A DNA stretch of 64,000 nucleotides from NCBI GenBank assembly GCA_013822735.1, contig PNKZ01000003.1:1-64000 (forward strand), read 5' to 3'. The stretch comes from Pirellula sp. (lineage in GTDB: Bacteria; Planctomycetota; Planctomycetia; Pirellulales; PNKZ01). Below, piece by piece: positions 61,870 to 64,000 of this stretch. Below the pieces are notes generated by a model. The model was not told the origin of the DNA. It saw only the letters and a list, made by a program, of their open reading frames with translations, and did no database searches. A program made the position numbers and the translations under genes. The number at the start of each line of letters is the position of its first letter. The stretch's first letter is position 1.

Positions 61870-62511
61870 ATGCTGGCGGACATGGCCGAGAGTTCTCCCA
61901 CCGCCGCCGGTACGCCGGGGTCCGCTACTGACGAAGCCGGGCTGTTGGCGCGGCTGCGCGCCGGAGATGACGCTGCTTACGAGGAGCTCGTCGTTCGCTA
62001 CGCGCCGCAGTTGCTCACGGTGATTCGTCGCTACTTGCCTGAGGAGCACGACGCGCAGGACGCGCTGCAAGAGGCGTTTCTGTCCGTGTTCAAAGCAATC
62101 GAGCGGTTTCAAGGGGATTCGAGCTTGGCTACGTGGCTGCACCGTATCGCCGTCAACTCCGCGCTGATGCGGCTGCGCACGCGCCGCCGCCGGCCGGAGA
62201 AGGCGATCGAAGACCTGCTGCCCCGCTTTGCCGAAGACGGCCACCGTGCTGACCCGCGAGCCGTGTGGAGCATCCGCCCCGACGAGGCGAGCGTCAATCG
62301 CGAGCTGCGTCAGATGGTGCGCGCCGCGATCGACGAACTACCGGAAAGTTATCGCACGATTCTACTGCTGCGCGATATCGAAGAACGAACGACCGAGGAA
62401 ACGGCGGACTTGCTCAAGTTGTCGCCGGCCAACGTCAAAACCCGGCTCCATCGGGCACGCCAGGCCTTGCGCGAATTGCTCGACAGCCGGTTGGGAGAGA
62501 CGGCACGATGA
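61870..62511 (+). CDS. ECF-type RNA polymerase sigma factor
   Basis: 213 residues from ATG 61870 (TTG at 61846 is an alternative). Sigma region 2: GDDAAYEELVVRYAPQLL, DAQDALQEAFLSVFKAI; region 4: IDELPESYRTILLLRDIEERTTEETADLLKLSPANVKTRLHRARQAL. It directs the core polymerase to stress-type promoters. The stop overlaps the anti-sigma start by four bases (ATGA), so the pair is coupled. Confidence 0.93.
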   Translation: MLADMAESSPTAAGTPGSATDEAGLLARLRAGDDAAYEELVVRYAPQLLTVIRRYLPEEHDAQDALQEAFLSVFKAIERFQGDSSLATWLHRIAVNSALMRLRTRRRRPEKAIEDLLPRFAEDGHRADPRAVWSIRPDEASVNRELRQMVRAAIDELPESYRTILLLRDIEERTTEETADLLKLSPANVKTRLHRARQALRELLDSRLGETAR

Positions 62512-62795
62512 ACGAACCACGTTGCGAAGAACATCGTCACGATCTGACCTGTCGCGAAATCTGCGAATTCATGATGGCGTTTCTCGACGGCGAGCTGCCG
62601 CCGGAAGAACGGGCCGTGTTTGAAGAGCATCTATCGCTCTGTCCGCCGTGCGTGCAGTATCTCGATAGCTACAAGAAGACTATCGCACTGGGCAAGCAGG
62701 CGATGGCCGATCCGTGCGGCATCGACGCCCCGCGCCCGCCGGTGCCCGACGATCTGGTGAAGGCGATCCTCGCGGCCCGCAAGAAGCAAGCGTAA
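62508..62795 (+). CDS. Zinc-finger (HC2) anti-sigma factor
   Basis: 95 residues; start at ATG 62508 in overlap with the sigma factor stop. ZAS pattern: H-x3-C in the RHDLTCREICEFMMAFLDGELPPEE region followed by HLSLCPPCVQYL (HxxxCxxC), binding one zinc. No TM helix follows, so it is a soluble inhibitor of the adjacent sigma factor. The tail is short and basic. Confidence 0.88.
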   Translation: MNEPRCEEHRHDLTCREICEFMMAFLDGELPPEERAVFEEHLSLCPPCVQYLDSYKKTIALGKQAMADPCGIDAPRPPVPDDLVKAILAARKKQA

Positions 62796-62908
62796 GCCCT
62801 GGTGCATGCGTTCACGCGCCCGCAGCGGCTAGTAGCAAGCCCCCCGCGCCGCGGAATATACTGACGCTGTCCCAACACGTCCGTATTCCCACCGCGAGAT
62901 TCATTTCT

Positions 62909-64000
62909 ATGTCGCTCTCCCGTTCGGTGCTCGTTGGCGCCGTGTTTGTCGTTTTGGCCCATTGCCGGCTGTCGCCGGCCGCCGAGCCTGGGAAACCCGC
63001 TGACGCCGCGACGACCGCTCCGTCCATCGAAAGCCAGTTCCTTTCGAACATGCGGCAAGTAACGAGCGGCTTCACCAAAGCCGGCGAAGGTTACTTCTCG
63101 CCCGACGGCAAGCAGATCGTTTACCAAGCGGTGTCGACCGACTATCCCTTCTACCAGATCTACACGCAACCGCTGCAAGCGGCGGGGGCGCCGTTTCCGA
63201 AGCCGAAGCTCATCAGCACCGGCCGCGGTCGCACGACTTGCGCCTACTTCTCGCCCGACGGGAAGAAGATTCTCTTCGCATCGAGCCACCTCGATCCCGA
63301 CATGAGCAAAGTGGAAGAGGCCGAACGGAAACAGCAGGCCGAAGACGCGAAGGCCGGCCGGCGCCGCCGTTATGAATGGCCGTTTGATCCGGCCACCGAT
63401 ATTTTTGAGGTGTCCATCGACGGCGGGCCGCTCAAGCGCCTTACCGACGCGCCGGGCTACGATGCCGAAGGGGCCTACTCGAAGGACGGTTCGACCATCG
63501 TCTTTTGCAGCACGCGCGACGGCGATCCCGATCTTTACGTGATGAAGAGCGACGGCTCCGACGTGCGGCAACTCACTAACGAGCCCGGCTACGACGGCGG
63601 CCCGTTCCAATCGCCCGACGGCAAATGGGTCGTCTACCGTACCGACCGCAAGAAGGCCGAGCACCTGCAGATTCACGTGATCGGCATCGACGGGAAGCAC
63701 GACACGGCCGTGACCGACGATCCGAATTCCGTGTTCTGGGCGCCGTATTGGCATCCGACGGAGCCGTACATCATTTGGACCGGCGCGGACCACTCCGACC
63801 CGACGGCTCGCCCGAACTACGACCTCTGGCTGATGAAGTACGAAGTGAAAGACGGCGAGTTTAAGCCGGGCAAACGTTGGCGCGTGACCGACCATCCGAC
63901 GGGCGACGTCCTGCCGGTGTTCTCGCCCGACGGCAAGCAGCTGATGTGGACGAGCAACCGGACGCCCGAACATCAGAGCCAGCTTTTTATTGCCGACTTT
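62909..64000 (+). CDS. TolB/PD40-like beta-propeller protein, cut by window end
   Basis: Open to the window edge (364 codons, no stop). Signal peptide (VLVGAVFVVLAHC..., SPAA), then repeated PD40 propeller blades with the FSPDGK motif (YFSPDGKQIVYQA, YFSPDGKKILFAS, YSKDGSTIVFCSTRDGDPDLYVM, FSPDGKQLMWTSN). Related to TolB and WD40-like exported proteins; often followed by a peptidase or M28-like domain, which would lie outside the window. The minus-strand frame over it is a shadow. Confidence 0.85.
   Translation, partial: MSLSRSVLVGAVFVVLAHCRLSPAAEPGKPADAATTAPSIESQFLSNMRQVTSGFTKAGEGYFSPDGKQIVYQAVSTDYPFYQIYTQPLQAAGAPFPKPKLISTGRGRTTCAYFSPDGKKILFASSHLDPDMSKVEEAERKQQAEDAKAGRRRRYEWPFDPATDIFEVSIDGGPLKRLTDAPGYDAEGAYSKDGSTIVFCSTRDGDPDLYVMKSDGSDVRQLTNEPGYDGGPFQSPDGKWVVYRTDRKKAEHLQIHVIGIDGKHDTAVTDDPNSVFWAPYWHPTEPYIIWTGADHSDPTARPNYDLWLMKYEVKDGEFKPGKRWRVTDHPTGDVLPVFSPDGKQLMWTSNRTPEHQSQLFIADF

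Noticed and set aside
62669-63973. 434-codon minus-strand frame at the right end
   Set aside because: It is antisense to the plus-strand propeller protein, which has a signal peptide and repeated FSPDGK blades.

Overview
The window reads as a chromosomal piece of a planctomycete, most likely of the Pirellula/Blastopirellula type. The reasons are a giant secreted repeat lipoprotein ending in an SHD1 (SLA1 homology) domain, a formylglycine sulfatase, a PqaA-family protein, a DUF1580-type small DNA-binding protein, the characteristic HRASGQA-type tyrosine integrase, and GC-rich sequence with imperfect inverted repeats of the kind scattered through these genomes. The assignment is by protein character only.

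Layout. Positions 1-8.9 kb (+): a two-TM potassium channel, a secreted trypsin-like protease with a propeller-like N-terminus, and a 2015-residue lipoprotein with four ~450-residue repeats. Positions 9.0-11.7 kb (-): a chemotaxis cluster (CheX, CheR, CheB, and a CheY that lacks its N-terminal third). CheY stops exactly where an array of 14 tRNA genes begins (11.7-13.06 kb, all minus strand). 

Positions 13.1-45.5 kb look like an integrated accessory island that ends at a tyrosine recombinase next to a tRNA-Val gene. Its left half (13.9-30.4 kb, all minus strand) is defence: a type I restriction-modification operon (HTH, HsdM, GmrSD-type DUF262/DUF1524 protein, HsdS, HEPN-PD-(D/E)XK protein, PLD-like protein, HsdR), followed with short spacing by a dUTPase-2-like protein, a phosphoribosyltransferase-like protein, an ORC/CDC6-like ATPase, an unrecognised partner and an adenine methyltransferase. 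The last five genes overlap or nearly touch and are more AT-rich than their surroundings. The right half (30.6-45.4 kb) is mobile-element housekeeping and cargo: DUF932 protein, thioredoxin, a possible sliding-clamp homologue, RecB-family nuclease, a PhyH-type oxygenase, XRE regulator, ParB, DUF1580 protein, integrase, plus a reverse transcriptase preceded by ~300 nt of hairpin-rich non-coding DNA and a helicase-like protein lacking a visible Walker A motif.

Positions 45.7-64 kb return to ordinary chromosome: RND-superfamily exporter, PqaA-like protein, sulfatase, C-terminal processing protease, SAM methyltransferase, YiiX-like hydrolase, CysD and CysNC for sulfate activation, APC permease, a double-GGDEF protein, an ECF sigma/anti-sigma pair and a truncated TolB-like propeller protein at the window edge.

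The best candidates for something new are (i) the RT with its structured upstream RNA at 38.1-39.7 kb, (ii) the five-gene PRTase/ORC-ATPase operon at 13.9-19.6 kb, and (iii) the HEPN-nuclease and PLD genes embedded inside the type I RM operon. No homology search or folding program was run; all calls are from reading motifs, frames and repeats.
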